64,000 nucleotides of DNA from Pectinophora gossypiella. Taxonomy: Eukaryota; Arthropoda; Insecta; Lepidoptera; Gelechiidae. The number at the start of each line of letters is the position of its first letter. The first letter of the stretch is position 1. Location of the stretch: assembly GCF_024362695.1 (NCBI RefSeq), contig NC_065408.1, forward strand, positions 15,066,001 to 15,130,000, read 5' to 3'. The notes under the pieces are model-generated. The model saw nothing but the letters and a program-made list of their open reading frames with translations, had not been told where the DNA came from and did no database searches. Of this stretch, positions 32,190-42,664 are shown piece after piece. Made by a program: the position numbers and the translations under genes.

Positions 32190-32345
32190 TATAGGAACGG
32201 TCACGAGCATTAATATGTATACACTTTGGTCCATGTCACATTAACTTTTTTGACAAATTGAACTGCAAGTCTCACTAAATGTCAAGTATGTTAGTGCGAC
32301 AGAGTCCTAAAGTGGGTACATTATATTGACTGTACACTCAGACTG
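32190..32345 (-). repeat. R-s repeat, inverted copy
   Basis: CGGTCACGAGCATTAATATG, GACATAC-type core AACTTTTTTGACAAATTG and AAGTGGGTACATTATATTG. Confidence 0.7.
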
Positions 32346-33129
32346 ATGATTTTGTTTCGTATCAAAAGTGGGTTGTACTTTGATTTCTTCTAGCTCTGCG
32401 CACTCCATTAGGGTTACGGGCGTGAATTTATCGATGCAGGTTTGCTGTACCTAAATTGGTCCGGCGAAAATCGAATCCATTACAAAATTGAACAGTTTAA
32501 CCTCGAAAGAAATATGACCGGGGAGTAGGTAGATATCTGTTCCACGGTTTGTATCTATGGCAGAAAGAAAAGGTGTGTTAGCGGCTGAGCAAACACAGCT
32601 AAATGTGGCCATTGCAAATTACTCAGCAAATCACGACACCCCCGGGCGAAATGGCCGCGAAAATCATCCTTATTACGCCCTATCGAAAGGTCAACGACAA
32701 CCTAAATGTACACACAACGTTGACTTTTGTACTCCATTTGTTAATTAAGTTAAGAATAATACAATGTATTCAAATTGGTAGGCAATTTGTGAGTAAATAA
32801 AGGAAACGACCGCTTCTGTAATTAAACAAATTGATCATGAATGTACATAATAAATTAACGATAGCAAACTTTTAAAATGCATAGTAGTTCCATCTAGCGG
32901 AAATGCAGTGTACTATAGTTGCGCAACACCGAACATAGATGGCAGGATTTTAATTACGCCATCTTGTATCGAGTAGCGGAACTAAGTAAATTAAATTGGG
33001 AGTTTTGATAGTCTTTGAAGTTCCAGGTTTTCTTATTTTAAGCATATTCCACAAGAGAGATATAATAATAACGGCTTATTTAAACCTTTCGAGTTGTTTA
33101 CCACTTTGTGAATTGTAAGAAAACTGCCC
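32346..33129. other. No supported gene
   Basis: GTATCAAAAGTGGGTTGTAC near 32360 continues the R-s-associated repeat. CCATCTAGCGG at about 32890 is a partial CTCF-like word. Overlapping frames at 32557-32800 carry no domain. Confidence 0.4.
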
Positions 33130-33210
33130 ATATGTTTTGAATGGAGGCCTATGCTGGGCACATAGGCCTTCATTCAATCTACCGGGTATGAACATGATTA
33201 TATGGATAGT
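33130..33210 (-). mobile_element. SINE-F-like scrap
   Basis: GCCTATGCTGGGCACATAGG and CATTCAATCTACCGGGTATG are eroded matches to the SINE-F 3' end. Confidence 0.35.
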
Positions 33211-33424
33211 TGGTAGGTACCAGGTATTTTTTGTTAACTATGAATTAATTTTATTCTTTCCTTGCAGTAAGTAGGTACCTACACATAATTCGATTATGGA
33301 AATCCTTGCGGTAATGTTTAATTTTCAAATATCTACATATTTTTCTTTTAGTGTATCGTAAGTATTTACTATTTATCTGTAAGTAAGTATCATTGATAAT
33401 TACAATATTTATTATTATGTTTGT

Positions 33425-33575
33425 CATTTCTATATCTCGGGACTGTTGGACGGCGTGCGTGGGGCCGAAGCCAACATTATTATTTGTATGTCGTTTCCAT
33501 ATCTCGGGCCTATGGAGGCCCGGACTTTTGGAAGGCGTGCGTGGGGCCGAAGCCAACACGTAGAGGCCCTTTAAG
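33425..33575 (+). repeat. 82-bp tandem duplication with a conserved 24-bp core
   Basis: ATATCTCGGG followed by the core GGCGTGCGTGGGGCCGAAGC occurs twice (core at 33452-33475 and 33534-33557, identical), in an intervening context that differs. GC-rich island in AT-rich flanks. Confidence 0.7.
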
Positions 33576-33857
33576 ACAGTTTAAACTAAATGTGGTCATA
33601 TTTATTATTTTTTATTATTTATTTATTTATTATTCAGAGTACTAATCTGATAGGTAATATTTAAAAGTCGTTTTTATTTAAATATCAGTTGACTTGACTC
33701 ATGTCACTTATTTTTAACACCGAAAACTTATGGAAAGTTCATGAAACTGTAGGTACTTTTTTTACTTAGTTAATTTTATCCAAAATAAGTTGTGACATTT
33801 CCATTAACCTTGTGATATTTAATAAAGTCAAGTTCACATTATTTTATTAAGTTTCGT

Positions 33858-34180
33858 AGTCTTCTTCTTCTTCTATCGTGTGGGTTGTAAGGTGAATTAC
33901 CAACCTCATCAACCCTGGAGTCAGGGTTACTATTGAGCCGCCAATGGCCCCTGACATGGCTCATATAACGACTACTAACTTACATCAGTAAGTAGTAACC
34001 GGGACCAACGGCTTAACGTACGGATCATCTTACTTTTTGGACAATCAGGTGATCAGCCTGTAATGTCCTAACCAAACTAGGGATCACAAAGTGATTTTTG
34101 TGATATGTCCCCACCGGGATTCGAACCCGGGACCTCCGGATCGTCAGCCCAACGCTCAACCACTGAGGCCGCCATCACTG
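33858..34180 (-). mobile_element. SINE-C, near full-length, antisense
   Basis: Minus strand: GGCGGCCTCAGTGGTTGAGC (A box), GGTCCCGGGTTCGAATCCCG (B box), CTAGTTTGGTTAGGACATTA, and the 3' end CAACCCACACGATAGAAGAA. The most complete SINE-C here. Confidence 0.85.
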
Positions 34181-34223
34181 CCACTGGTCGGATGACTGTC
34201 ATCATCCCGTGATCATTGCACAT

Positions 34224-34601
34224 TGGTGCTAATTCCTGTAAATACCATCTAATTTTATTTTAAGTTATATCTGTCATTTTCTTATCCGCCGAAAAGGAAA
34301 GGGACGGGTAATCGACAAGCATAAAATTTATGGAACACACGTCAATTTTAAGCACAAATCTAAACCAACCGTCTAAAAATTTTACATCCGTCAATAACCC
34401 GACACAGTTAAGTAGACAGCATGTCAAACGGATTGCATGCCAGCGACGTACCTTTTGATTCGCCCAGGTTATTCATTCATTCACTCATTCTTCCTAAAAT
34501 TAAGAGCTGTGAATCATCCGTCCCTTTCCTTTTCGACGGATATGAAAATGACGGATATAACTTTAAATAAAATTAGGCGGTGTCTGCAGGAATCGGGGCC
34601 A
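34224..34601. repeat. MITE-H inserted in Pal-E
   Basis: Starts TGGTGCTAATTCCTG and ends CTGCAGGAATCGGGGCCA with ATT on both sides. Opposite orientation to 10021. Pal-E material lies on both sides (CATCATCCCGTGATCATT at 34203 and ATGTGTTTTAATTATGATAA at 34604). Confidence 0.85.
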
Positions 34602-34800
34602 TTATGTGTTTTAATTATGATAATAACCGCGTAAACTTAAAATAAAGGGTACATAATAACGGGTTCTTACCGCGTTTAAAGCAGGGATATGAGACTCCCG
34701 ATATTTCGACGCTATTGCAAGTGCCATGATGACGGGATGGCAGTCATCCCGTGATCATTAATTATGATAATAATCGCGTAAACTTAAAACAAAGGGTTCT
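34602..34800. repeat. Pal-E, rearranged copy
   Basis: GATAATAACCGCGTAAACTT, GGGTTCTTACCGCGTTTAAA, GCAAGTGCCATGATGACGGG, and a second GATAATAATCGCGTAAACTT at the right. Confidence 0.75.
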
Positions 34801-35144
34801 TATGGATTTATATCCACGGTTTGTTATGAAACAACCCTAATGAGGCTTTAAAGCATAATGAAAGCATGTATCAGGAAGAAACAACTTCTTTTGTCTCGTT
34901 ACTATAGTTTCGAGAAATAAAGGGTAACGTAGACAATACTGTGCTCTTTTATGTTACTAAGGTAAATTAAGCTCGCTACAGTTATATAAAAACTAGTTTT
35001 TGTCCGCAGCTTTGCTCGCGTTAAATTCGGGGTAACACGGTACCCAAGTTATGCTTATCAATTGGTAATAAATGTAGAATTGAACGTGCCAACAAAAACC
35101 TTGCCGCCACTAGCATTGAGGTCGTCAAACCATCTTTTACACCA
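34801..35144. other. No supported gene
   Basis: ACTAGTTTTTGTCCGCAGCTT at about 34990 resembles a widespread insect Helitron-terminal word (complement of GCNGGCAAAAACTAGT-like ends); too short to call. Confidence 0.3.
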
Positions 35145-35400
35145 TTCACTCACTTTGTGATCACTTTGTGATCCCTAGTTTGGTTAGACATTACAGGCTG
35201 ATCACCTAATTGTCTAAAAGTAAGACGATCTATGCTTGGAAGGCACGTTAAGCCGTTGGTCCCGGTTACTGCTTACTGATGTAAGTACGTAGTCGTTACA
35301 AGAGTCATGTCAGCGGCCTTTGGCGGTTCAATAATAACCCTGACACCAGGGTTGATGGGGTTGGTAGTCCACCTCACAACCCACACAATAGAAGACTGGA
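35145..35400 (+). mobile_element. SINE-C, head missing
   Basis: GTGATCCCTAGTTTGGTTAG through GGTTCAATAATAACCCTGAC to CAACCCACACAATAGAAG. Confidence 0.75.
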
Positions 35401-35754
35401 ATCAGCACCATTGAATATTGTTCTACGTATATTTTGCTTAGTAAGTATTCGTCTAGAATTTCTCTATTTTAATTAAGGTACGGTAGGTACCCACCTACGT
35501 TCGCGTATTTACTTTAATAACTACCTAGAATATGCAGTAATATAATTTACTTTACTCAATTTAGTGTTAAGGTCTTTCTCTAAAATTGTCTGCGAGATTT
35601 TGAGAACAATAAAATGTTATCTATTAGTAGGTGGAGAGTAATTCTTGCAGTTTTCCTGTGTCTTCCCTGGAAAGTACGGACTTAAAGTCACTAAGGTATC
35701 GCGGGTGTCAGTTTATGTACATAGGAGTATTGGCAGGGGCTTATAGATATATAA

Positions 35755-35845
35755 TACAGGGAGTTAGTGACATCGTAACGAAAACTTTGAGAAAGGATTC
35801 AGGCGTATTCTGAGTTGATATCAAGTGGAATTTTCCGTCGATGAT
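35755..35845 (+). repeat. MITE-M1 half arm
   Basis: ACAGGGAGTTAGTGACATCG, TCTGAGTTGATATCAAGTGG and TTTTCCGTCG. Confidence 0.7.
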
Positions 35846-35849
35846 CTTC

Positions 35850-36110
35850 TGGCCTAAAACTATTACAAATACAGAACTGTGGAGATTGACTGGGCAAAAT
35901 ACTATGGAGGCCGATATTCGCACACGGATATGGTGGATTGGCCATGTCCTTACAAGACCTGTGGAGCACCCGTGCCGACGAGCTCTGACCTGGTGTGCGC
36001 GTGGAAAAAGCAAAAATCTATCGTGTTACTAAGCCGTCTACTTTTGAAATGTGGTCTTAAGATGAATGATAAACATCATGGTGATAATAATGGTCCAACA
36101 TGTTGGTAGG
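35850..36110 (+). mobile_element. LINE ORF2 C-terminal fragment and 3' UTR
   Basis: Coding remnant followed by AAGATGAATGATAAACATCA and GGTGATAATAATGGT, a GAT-rich ending. Joined directly to a MITE-M1 half arm on its left. Confidence 0.6.
35876..36032 (+). pseudogene. LINE polymerase C-terminal tail remnant
   Basis: Encodes LWRLTGQNTMEADIRTRIWW, then GHVLTRP and ALTWCARGK. The order (LW-x3-GQ-x-ME-x2-I-x2-R-x-W, IGH-x-L, L-W-x2-GK) is characteristic of the segment after the RT domain in CR1/L1/RTE-like LINEs. Only about 50 codons survive and a stop follows. Family recognition is from memory of the pattern. Confidence 0.6.
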
Positions 36111-36424
36111 ACATAATCCCTCTGTCGGTTTTTACGACAAGATAAACATCTGAACGTATTCTATGTTTTTTATTCGTTTATAGTCCAGCAGAAAAGCAAT
36201 CTAATCTGTTTAGCTATAATGCCTCCCGAGGGTCGAACCCGAGATGATATGCAACCGGTAGGCTCCATTTAGGTACTATACTTTAATAATTTGGTTAAGA
36301 AGAAGCAATCTTCTTGATTGTTGGGAGGTAGAAATTGCTGGGCAAAGCTAATGTAAATGTAATAGGGATTTTTCTTGTTTGGGTTATTATGTTCCTGTTT
36401 TATGCTTTTATTTTCATATAGAAT

Positions 36425-36592
36425 CACGTTTCGGGGGTATGAGATCTAACGTGAATTGAGCTGGTTTTCCCTTCGCGGGTTGAAAGGTCAGACAGGCAAT
36501 GGATTTTGTAAAAACTGGACCTGTAAATTTTTCAAGTTACGTACCTTAGCGGACCGTGAAAATGGGATAACGCTAGAGAGAGGATGACAGTT
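36425..36592 (+). mobile_element. SINE-I 3' part, sense orientation
   Basis: TTTCGGGGGTATGAGATC, TTCCCTTCGCGGGTTGAAAG, AGTTACGTACCTTAGCGGAC and a 3' end GGGATAACGCTAGAGAGAGG. Confidence 0.7.
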
Positions 36593-36614
36593 TACATGTT
36601 ATCCAAAAGACAGA

Positions 36615-36780
36615 TAATAATATTTGCACCATGCTACATATCATCACGCCTGTATCCCCGAAGGGGTAGGCAGAGGTGTGCATTACACCCGCTTCGAGCC
36701 AACTATCTTTTCGTCCCATGTAATAGGGGACGAGCCTATCGGCACTAACAGCGCCCAAATCCAATATTAATTATCTACAA
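36615..36780 (-). repeat. Interspersed repeat of unknown class
   Basis: GCCTGTATCCCCGAAGGGGT, GGCAGAGGTGTGCATTAC and CTTTTCGTCCCATGTAATAG. Not repeated at length elsewhere in this window; resembles repeats I recall from other moth genomes. Confidence 0.4.
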
Positions 36781-37165
36781 TCATCATCATCTTCCTAGCA
36801 TTATCCCGTTTTTCACAGGGTCCGCTTACCTAACCTGAAGATTTGACAGGTCCGGTTTTTCACAGAAGCGACTGCCTCTCTGAACTGACAACCAGCTCAA
36901 TACAGGTAATATACCTCCTTATGTATTTCTCGGGAATATGGGTTTCCTCACGATGTTTTCCTTCATCGCTGTGCACGTGATAATAATTTATTCGACAATC
37001 ACTGGTTTAGACCTGTGCTGGATTAATTATCTACCATACAAATATGAATTCAAACTCATAAAGTCGCATTCAGTGGTTTAGAACCCGAGCCGGGAATGGA
37101 ATCCGTGACACCACGATGTGTGATGTGTGTCACGCGTTTTCCGAACAGGGTTATCACGAATTCTC
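36781..37165 (-). mobile_element. SINE-I, longest copy, antisense
   Basis: Minus strand: tRNA-like head (GTGATAACCCTGTTCGGAAA, ATTCCATTCCCGGCTCGGG) at 37165-37085, body, and 3' end GGATAATGCTAGGAAGATGA followed by a (GAT)n tail at 36781. Shows the family's full organisation, with an insertion-like stretch at 36990-37060. Confidence 0.75.
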
Positions 37166-37177
37166 ATGCATCTTTCA

Positions 37178-37312
37178 AATTCAAATTCAAAATTCAAATT
37201 CAAATTCAAAAATATCTTTATTCAGTAGGTAACATAGTTACACTTTGAATCGTCAATTTTTACATAACGAACGTCTCATCCGCCTAAAACTACTGCATCT
37301 TATAACCCTATC
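37178..37312 (-). mobile_element. LINE-B 3' end, antisense
   Basis: Minus strand: GTTTTAGGCGGATGAGACGT, TGACGATTCAAAGTGTAACT, CTACTGAATAAAGATATTTT and a (TTTGAA)n tail. Confidence 0.8.
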
Positions 37313-37374
37313 ACAGATTCTCATGCATATAACATGCTACAAACGCAGAGATTTCTACGACACATCAAGGACTC

Positions 37375-37615
37375 TCTGTAGATTTGCCGCAAATGGCATT
37401 AACTACTTGGCTGGACAAATGGGGAGCGCTGAGAGCTCTCACCCGGAACAAAATTTACAACAACAGGCGTAAGGGTGGGCCAGTTGGACGCGAACTCGTC
37501 AGGGCGTCGTGTAAGAGTTTTGAAAGAATTATTCCACCCTAGAGGGGCGAATGAGGGAAGTCGTCGACCACACCGGCGGGGTCGGTGTCGGGATCCTGAA
37601 ATGTTTGTTGGCGAG
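37375..37615 (-). mobile_element. Family P retroposon, antisense
   Basis: Complement of 16285-16536: TGTAGATTTGCCGCAAATGG, CCGGACAAATG-like word GGACAAATGGGGAGCGCTGA, GGGCGTCGTGTAAGAG, AGTCGTCGACCACACCGGCG. Confidence 0.7.
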
Positions 37616-38472
37616 ATTTTGACGACTTATTCAGGACCATAACCAACATAACAATTCTACGAGTTTTCAATAACCGTAGAATATTCCCTTCGTAGTAAAG
37701 TTCCCTTCTCATTTCTCGTTATTTACCTAAGTTAATCAAGGTCGGACCTTGCGAACGGCTCGCATTTCTTTATTTATTCATGGCACAATGCAAACCGCAT
37801 CCAATTTGGTGCAGGATTGCATTGTATTTGCGAATTGCACCGTATTGTTCGAAGCCTAATTAACTCGGTAAGTTGGTTGGAAACTTTCCTACAAATATTG
37901 AGATGGAATGGGATGGGAGTCCTTAGATAATTATGATACATTCAAGATCTTTTTTGGAAGTGTATTATTTAGTGTGATGCCACTACTGTTCATAGATCGC
38001 TAGCTAAATTCACGATCTATATATAGTTTTTAATTATTTTCAATTCTAAATTTAAATGAAATGTGATAGGTGTCTTAATCATTTCTTTGAGGCAAATTGT
38101 ACTGTCGGAAGTCGCATTGGCTCGCTAGAAGCGAATAAACAACCTAAAACGTATACTATTATAAATCTATATCCTTTTATATGTAACCTTGAAGCAAAAC
38201 AAACAAGTTATTTGATGAATGGCATCTATTTGCTACAAACTATAGGTATAATATGTCAAATGATACGCCCAGTGGTTCAGATGAGCATCACATCATCAGA
38301 TCACTCCTCGAAATATGCGGTTACGACACCGTGACCCTGACTGCCAAATATGGGCCATTGGCGGGTGAGGTGTTTGCTGTAAGACGAAGCGTTTTTTTAA
38401 TTCAAAATCTTTTTAATTTACATAACATGAACAGCCTATATACACAGCCTAAATGTACTCTGCTGCGGGCTT
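37616..38472. other. No supported gene
   Basis: Two overlapping short frames at 38056-38474 lack recognisable domains or homologous repeats. Confidence 0.4.
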
Positions 38473-38595
38473 AGCACCGTAAGCGCGCGACTCTTTCTCG
38501 CCTCGACATACGTCCGTCACTCTCTCACAGTACTGCACAGAAAGAGACAGACGATCTCTGTCGCGGCGAGAAAGAGTCGCGTGCTTACGGTACTA
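38473..38595. repeat. Small 0.12-kb inverted-repeat element
   Basis: Left ACCGTAAGCGCGCGACTCTT TCTCGCC and right GGCGAGAAAGAGTCGCGTGC TTACGGT pair over about 27 bp around a loop with ACTCTCTCACAGTACTGC. A MITE-like hairpin with no second copy in the window. Confidence 0.6.
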
Positions 38596-38789
38596 GGCTG
38601 GCTGGGCACAGACATCCCCTCTTTTTTAGTTTTTTTCCAAACTGCTGGATAGATGGCGCTGCACTTCGTAGGTTACTGCAAGGAACGAAACGTTATATGT
38701 TTTTTTTTCCGATGAAATTTTGAAAACATAAAAGAAAACGTATGTGTAAGAATAATTACGTTCTGAAAATAAACATTGCTTCTATGCTG

Positions 38790-39060
38790 TTCTGGGAGCA
38801 AATAAAAAACATAGAACACGTTCAGCTGCTTGTCTTCCCGGACATGTCGTAAAAACCGACAGAGGGATTGCGTCCTCTAACATGATGGACAAATGTTATG
38901 GCCGATAGGCTGATCCCTTATCACCATAAGGTTCATCATATCCATCTTAGGACTTCGTATCAACAGTGGCTGCAAGTTGTCTTTGATTACTTGTGGCTCT
39001 GCCCACCCCATTTGGGATTACGGGCGCGTGTTTATGTATGTGTTTATGTATGTATGAAAA
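38790..39060 (+). repeat. Interspersed repeat, partial copies elsewhere
   Basis: CTGGGAGCAAATAAAAAACA also near 22060; GTCGTAAAAACCGACAGAGG inverted near 36115; CGTATCAACAGTGGCTGCAA related to 2840 and inverted at 53945. A mosaic longer repeat of unknown class; the 62-63 codon frames inside are incidental. Confidence 0.5.
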
Positions 39061-39244
39061 TAAACATGAAATCAATCGCTTATTAGTTCGTGACGTCGTC
39101 TTGGCAATGGCCCCGTTACGTAGTTGGTTAAGCGCCATCTAGCGAGTTATTGAGAACTATTTTTATTTTTTAATTCTAAGAAAATTTTCCATTACTAATG
39201 ACTGTTTCCCAGGCTACGTTCTTTAAACATAATATAGATGACAC

Positions 39245-39335
39245 TGTTGAGATTTACAAATACAAAATACAAATACAAAAATATTTATTCGTGAATGTTG
39301 GGGTTACAGTATTGTCATCGGTCTCAGCACATTTA
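39245..39335 (-). mobile_element. LINE-type 3' end, antisense
   Basis: (CAAATA)n, then AAATATTTATTCGTGAATGT, i.e. the complement of an AATAAATATTTTTG signal-tail. Confidence 0.5.
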
Positions 39336-39736
39336 AAATTGTCATGCATAAAACAAACTTAATTAACGTAAACTTGATTTAACGTAATAATTACCTATTT
39401 TCTCATTATTCGGGTACATAATTATTCAAAAGTAGCATACTTACATGAAAATAATTGTTGCTTGACATTTGGATCAGATATGTATAGAATTATGTTGCCT
39501 CTTTACTACCTATATTTTTCTCTTTACTTGGATCAGAATAATAATGGATGGAAGATGTGTTGTGCCGGGTGTTATAACAAGGGTCATCATTTATAGCCAA
39601 AAACAAAGATAAAAGATGCAGATGTCTTGTCCATGAAATCAGAAGGTTAAACGAAGGAAAAGTTTTACATCGCCATCTATTTTTTTTTCGGAGCCTGGAA
39701 AGTCACTCATTGGGCCAGAGTGACAAAGAATCAGAA

Positions 39737-39817
39737 GACAACTTGAAGCTTACTTTATGTAAAAAAGCTTATTATAAGATTAATGACTACCTAAATGATA
39801 AAAATGTCTGGTATTGA
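39737..39817 (+). pseudogene. LINE ORF2 C-terminus, 26 codons
   Basis: Encodes LCKKAYYKINDYLNDKNVWY and stops. Compare CKNGYYKVSDYLEDMNAWD at the end of 4496-4798: the same kind of jockey-like terminus from a different subfamily. A non-coding 3' region follows to about 40015, ending GAATAAATGATTCTGATTTC. Confidence 0.6.
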
Positions 39818-40015
39818 ATGTGTTCCTCTAGTTATTAAATAACTTGTAATGTAATATACATTACCTCATTGGTTTTTAAAAGATGTGTTGCTGTTGCAGT
39901 TTCTTGTCATTTCTTCTCCTCAGCCATAACACCTTGCGAAATGACGTAAATTCAAAAATGTTACATTGACCTTCAACAAGTTTATCCATGATAATTACGT
40001 TGAATAAATGATTCT
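39818..40015 (+). mobile_element. 3' UTR of the LINE fragment at 39737
   Basis: ATGTGTTGCTGTTGCAGTTT, CCTCAGCCATAACACCTTGC and a terminal AATAAATGATTCTG signal. Confidence 0.6.
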
Positions 40016-40124
40016 GATTTCTGACATCTTGCAGACACTTTTGGTACGTATAAAGTGAACGTTTGCTTACAGACTATGTAATCGCTTTTTCTTATCTTCC
40101 CCGCTTATTGCTCCTTTTAGGGTC

Positions 40125-40222
40125 AGGGTCATGTCAGGGGCCTATGGCGGCTCAGTAATAACCCTGACACCAGGGTTGATGGGGTTGGTAATTCACCTCA
40201 CAATCCACACGATAGAAGAAGA
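40125..40222 (+). mobile_element. SINE-C 3' fragment
   Basis: TCATGTCAGGGGCCTATGGC through TCACAATCCACACGATAGAA. Confidence 0.7.
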
Positions 40223-40494
40223 ATCGCTCCTTTCTCTAATTTAAACCACTTCTCCGTTGCAGAGTTACACACTCATCGATACATGTGATTCCTCTGTTTG
40301 CACACACTTACACACGCATGGAACATGTGTTCCGAAACGTCGTTATCAGTTAGTCTCGAGACAGTTTGTCGAGATGACTCATTATCAAACAGACTGTTTC
40401 TAAGATTGTGTGTTTTGTTTGTAATACTATCTATATCTTATTGAAAATCGTGTATTTTTAATTTGTTGGTATAGAAAACATTAAGTCATCTTCA

Positions 40495-40900
40495 CCGTTT
40501 TCACAGGGTCTGCTTACGGTCAGACACGCAGTAAGTTCTATAAAATCCGGACCTGTCAGATCTTCTGGTTAGGACACGCAGTCAGTTCTATCAAAACCGG
40601 ACCTGTCAGATCTTCTGGTTAGGACACGCAGTCAGTTCTATAAAAACCGGACCTGTCAGCAGATCTTCTGGTTAGGACACGCAGTCAGTTCTATAAAAAC
40701 CGGACCTGTCAGATCTTCTGGTTAGGACACGGAGTCAATTCTATAAAGTCGGTTTTTATAGAACCGACTGCCTGTCTGACCTTACAACCCGCGAAGGGAG
40801 AACCAGCGCAATTATAGGCTAGGTTCCTTAGTCACATAGCTTCGAAACGTATTTCTTGGGAATGTGGGTTTCCTCACGATGTTTTCCTTCATAGTTGTGG
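40495..40900 (-). mobile_element. SINE-I carrying an internal inverted tandem array
   Basis: Normal family sequence at both ends (CACAGGGTCTGCTTACG; CCCGCGAAGGGAGAACC, CCTCACGATGTTTTCCTTCA), but the middle is replaced by a 50-bp tandem array in opposite orientation (next entry). Confidence 0.75.
40523..40752 (+). repeat. 50-bp tandem array, 4.5 units
   Basis: Units start at GACACGCAGT: 40523, 40573, 40623, 40676 and a partial at 40726; each contains TTCTATAAAAACCGGACCTG and TCAGATCTTCTGGTTAG. Unit 3 has 3 extra bases. The last unit runs into its own complement (CTATAAAGTCGGTTTTTATAG), forming a hairpin. Confidence 0.9.
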
Positions 40901-40961
40901 TGCTGTGTTATGGTATATAGCATGTTGCAAATATTACTATCTATCTTTTGGGTAACATGTA

Positions 40962-41240
40962 AACTATCTTCATCTCCTTAGCATTATCCCATTTTCACAG
41001 TCCGCTTAGAGCCCTCAGCGCTCCCCATTTGTCCGGCCAAGTAGTTAATGCCATCTGCGGCAAATCTACAATAAGTCACGTCAAAAAAAAAGCAGTCCGC
41101 TTAGGTACATAACTTGAAAAATTGACAGGTCCGGTTTTTTACAGAAGCGATTGCCTATCTAACCTTCACCTTCCAACACGCGAAAGGATAACCAGCTCAA
41201 TTCAGGTTAGGTCACATGCTTCCGAATTCTAAGAGTTCAT
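40962..41240 (-). mobile_element. SINE-I interrupted by a family P scrap
   Basis: CCTTAGCATTATCCCATTTT to 41008, then resumes GGTACATAACTTGAAAAATT at 41104 to GGTCACATGCTTCCG. Confidence 0.75.
41009..41092 (+). mobile_element. 84-bp family P insertion, 11-bp TSD
   Basis: GAGCCCTCAGCGCTCCCCAT through AATAAGTCACGTC and an A9-plus tail. CAGTCCGCTTA is repeated at 40998-41008 and 41093-41103. Proves that family P moves by target-primed retroposition with severe 5' truncation. Confidence 0.85.
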
Positions 41241-41621
41241 GCTGCGATTCTAATAGTTACCCCTAAAGTGATGATGTACCCTTTCTAATCTATCACATCA
41301 CGTCCCAAGGACGCGGTCAAGCTACCTAACTAGTCATATACCGCGGCGTTGTCGTGACTAGAACCGCTTAGTTAATTACTAATGGGCGTAGCTAATTATG
41401 TGAGACACGAAAACCCATTCCTGGCGGTTTCCACTTCCAAGGATTATGGGGTCAGTAGTGATTTAAGGGATTGGTTACGGAATTAATTGTGAAGGACAAA
41501 AATACTTACTTGCATAACCAGTGCCATTTGGGGTCAATGACCCTGAATGTGGTGCTTAATATGGATACGACCACGAGATTATTTGGATTGCGAGATTACG
41601 TTACATTATGTGTAAACGCGT
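41241..41621. other. No supported feature
   Basis: No gene or window repeat recognised. Confidence 0.4.
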
Positions 41622-41690
41622 TCGATCTGCGATTGTTGAAGTTAAGCAACATTCGCTAAGGCTGGTCATAGGATGGGTGACTAATTCAAA
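41622..41690 (+). mobile_element. SINE-D head fragment
   Basis: TCTGCGATTGTTGAAGTTAAG, CAACATTCGCTAAGG and GGTCATAGGATGGGTGAC: essentially the 5S-like part alone. Confidence 0.7.
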
Positions 41691-41814
41691 TGTTATCTGG
41701 TATTTTATTGTAAAAACCAATATATTATTGTGTTAACTATTCATCGGGACCAACAAACTTTCACATTTATAATATTAGTAGGACTGTACTTATGATATAT
41801 CAAACAGTTTACTT

Positions 41815-41990
41815 TTATTTAATAAAGAAAGAAAGAAACGTTTATTATAAAGGGACACCACAGTAACAAATACAAAACAAATAACAAATATATAATATAA
41901 AACACGGAGTAACACACAACTTACAATCAAACAAAACACATAATAAAAACAACATACACGAGAAATACAAATAATTGAGTGTATGGACTG
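41815..41990 (-). mobile_element. LINE-type 3' end with (TTTC)n tail, antisense
   Basis: AATAAAGAAAGAAAGAAACG then TTTATTATAAAGGGACACCAC; minus strand shows TATAATAAACGTTTC followed by (TTTC)n. Confidence 0.55.
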
Positions 41991-42029
41991 GTCAACGCTG
42001 GTGGTGGTGTCCTAATACAAGAAGAAGAC

Positions 42030-42325
42030 ATATTCATTCATCACCAGCCCATTAACGTCCCCACTGCTGGGGCACGGGCCTTCCCTATGGATGGATAGGG
42101 AGAACGGGCCTTAAACCATCACGCGGGCCCAGTGCGGATTGATGGTTGACGACTGCTAATGCAGCCAGGACCAACGGCTTAACGTGCCTTCCGAAGCACG
42201 GAGGAGCTCGAGATGAAAACTTTTTTTTTTGTGGACACCCATCCTATGACCGGCCATTGCGAAAGTTGCTTTACTTCAACAATCGCAGACCGAGCGCGTT
42301 TACCGCTGCGCCACCGAGCGCCTCA
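42030..42325 (-). mobile_element. SINE-D, full-length, antisense
   Basis: Tail (TCATTCATCACCAGCCCATT), body, then on the minus strand the head GAGGCGCTCGGTGGCGCAGC, GGTAAACGCGCTCGGTCTGC and GAAGTAAAGCAAC. One substitution in the 5S-like word. Confidence 0.85.
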
Positions 42326-42664
42326 ATGCCCCAATCCCTCTCCTCTGCAATTACATTATATTTTTGAATAATTATGTACTTACCCGAGTAATAAGAAAAT
42401 AGGTAATTATTACGTTAAATCTGTACAACGCTATCTATATTGTTTTTGGGGAACTTAGCCTGGAAAGACTCTTATTCAAAGCGAAAATAAATTATGTTAA
42501 AATCTATTTCTTGCATTCAATCGATTGTACCGTTCAAAGCGTTATCGAGCCTTTTAATGGATTGCGCAATGAATGTATAAACCCAAGACTACTGCATTGC
42601 ATAAAACAGTGCACTTACAGCTAAAATAGACCACTCAGCCACCCTATAAAATGATATCTAAATG
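42326..42664. other. No supported feature
   Basis: AT-rich with no recognised repeat. Confidence 0.4.

Noticed and set aside
40523..40752. CRISPR array
   Set aside because: The 50-bp units are contiguous with no spacers and sit inside a SINE in a eukaryotic genome.
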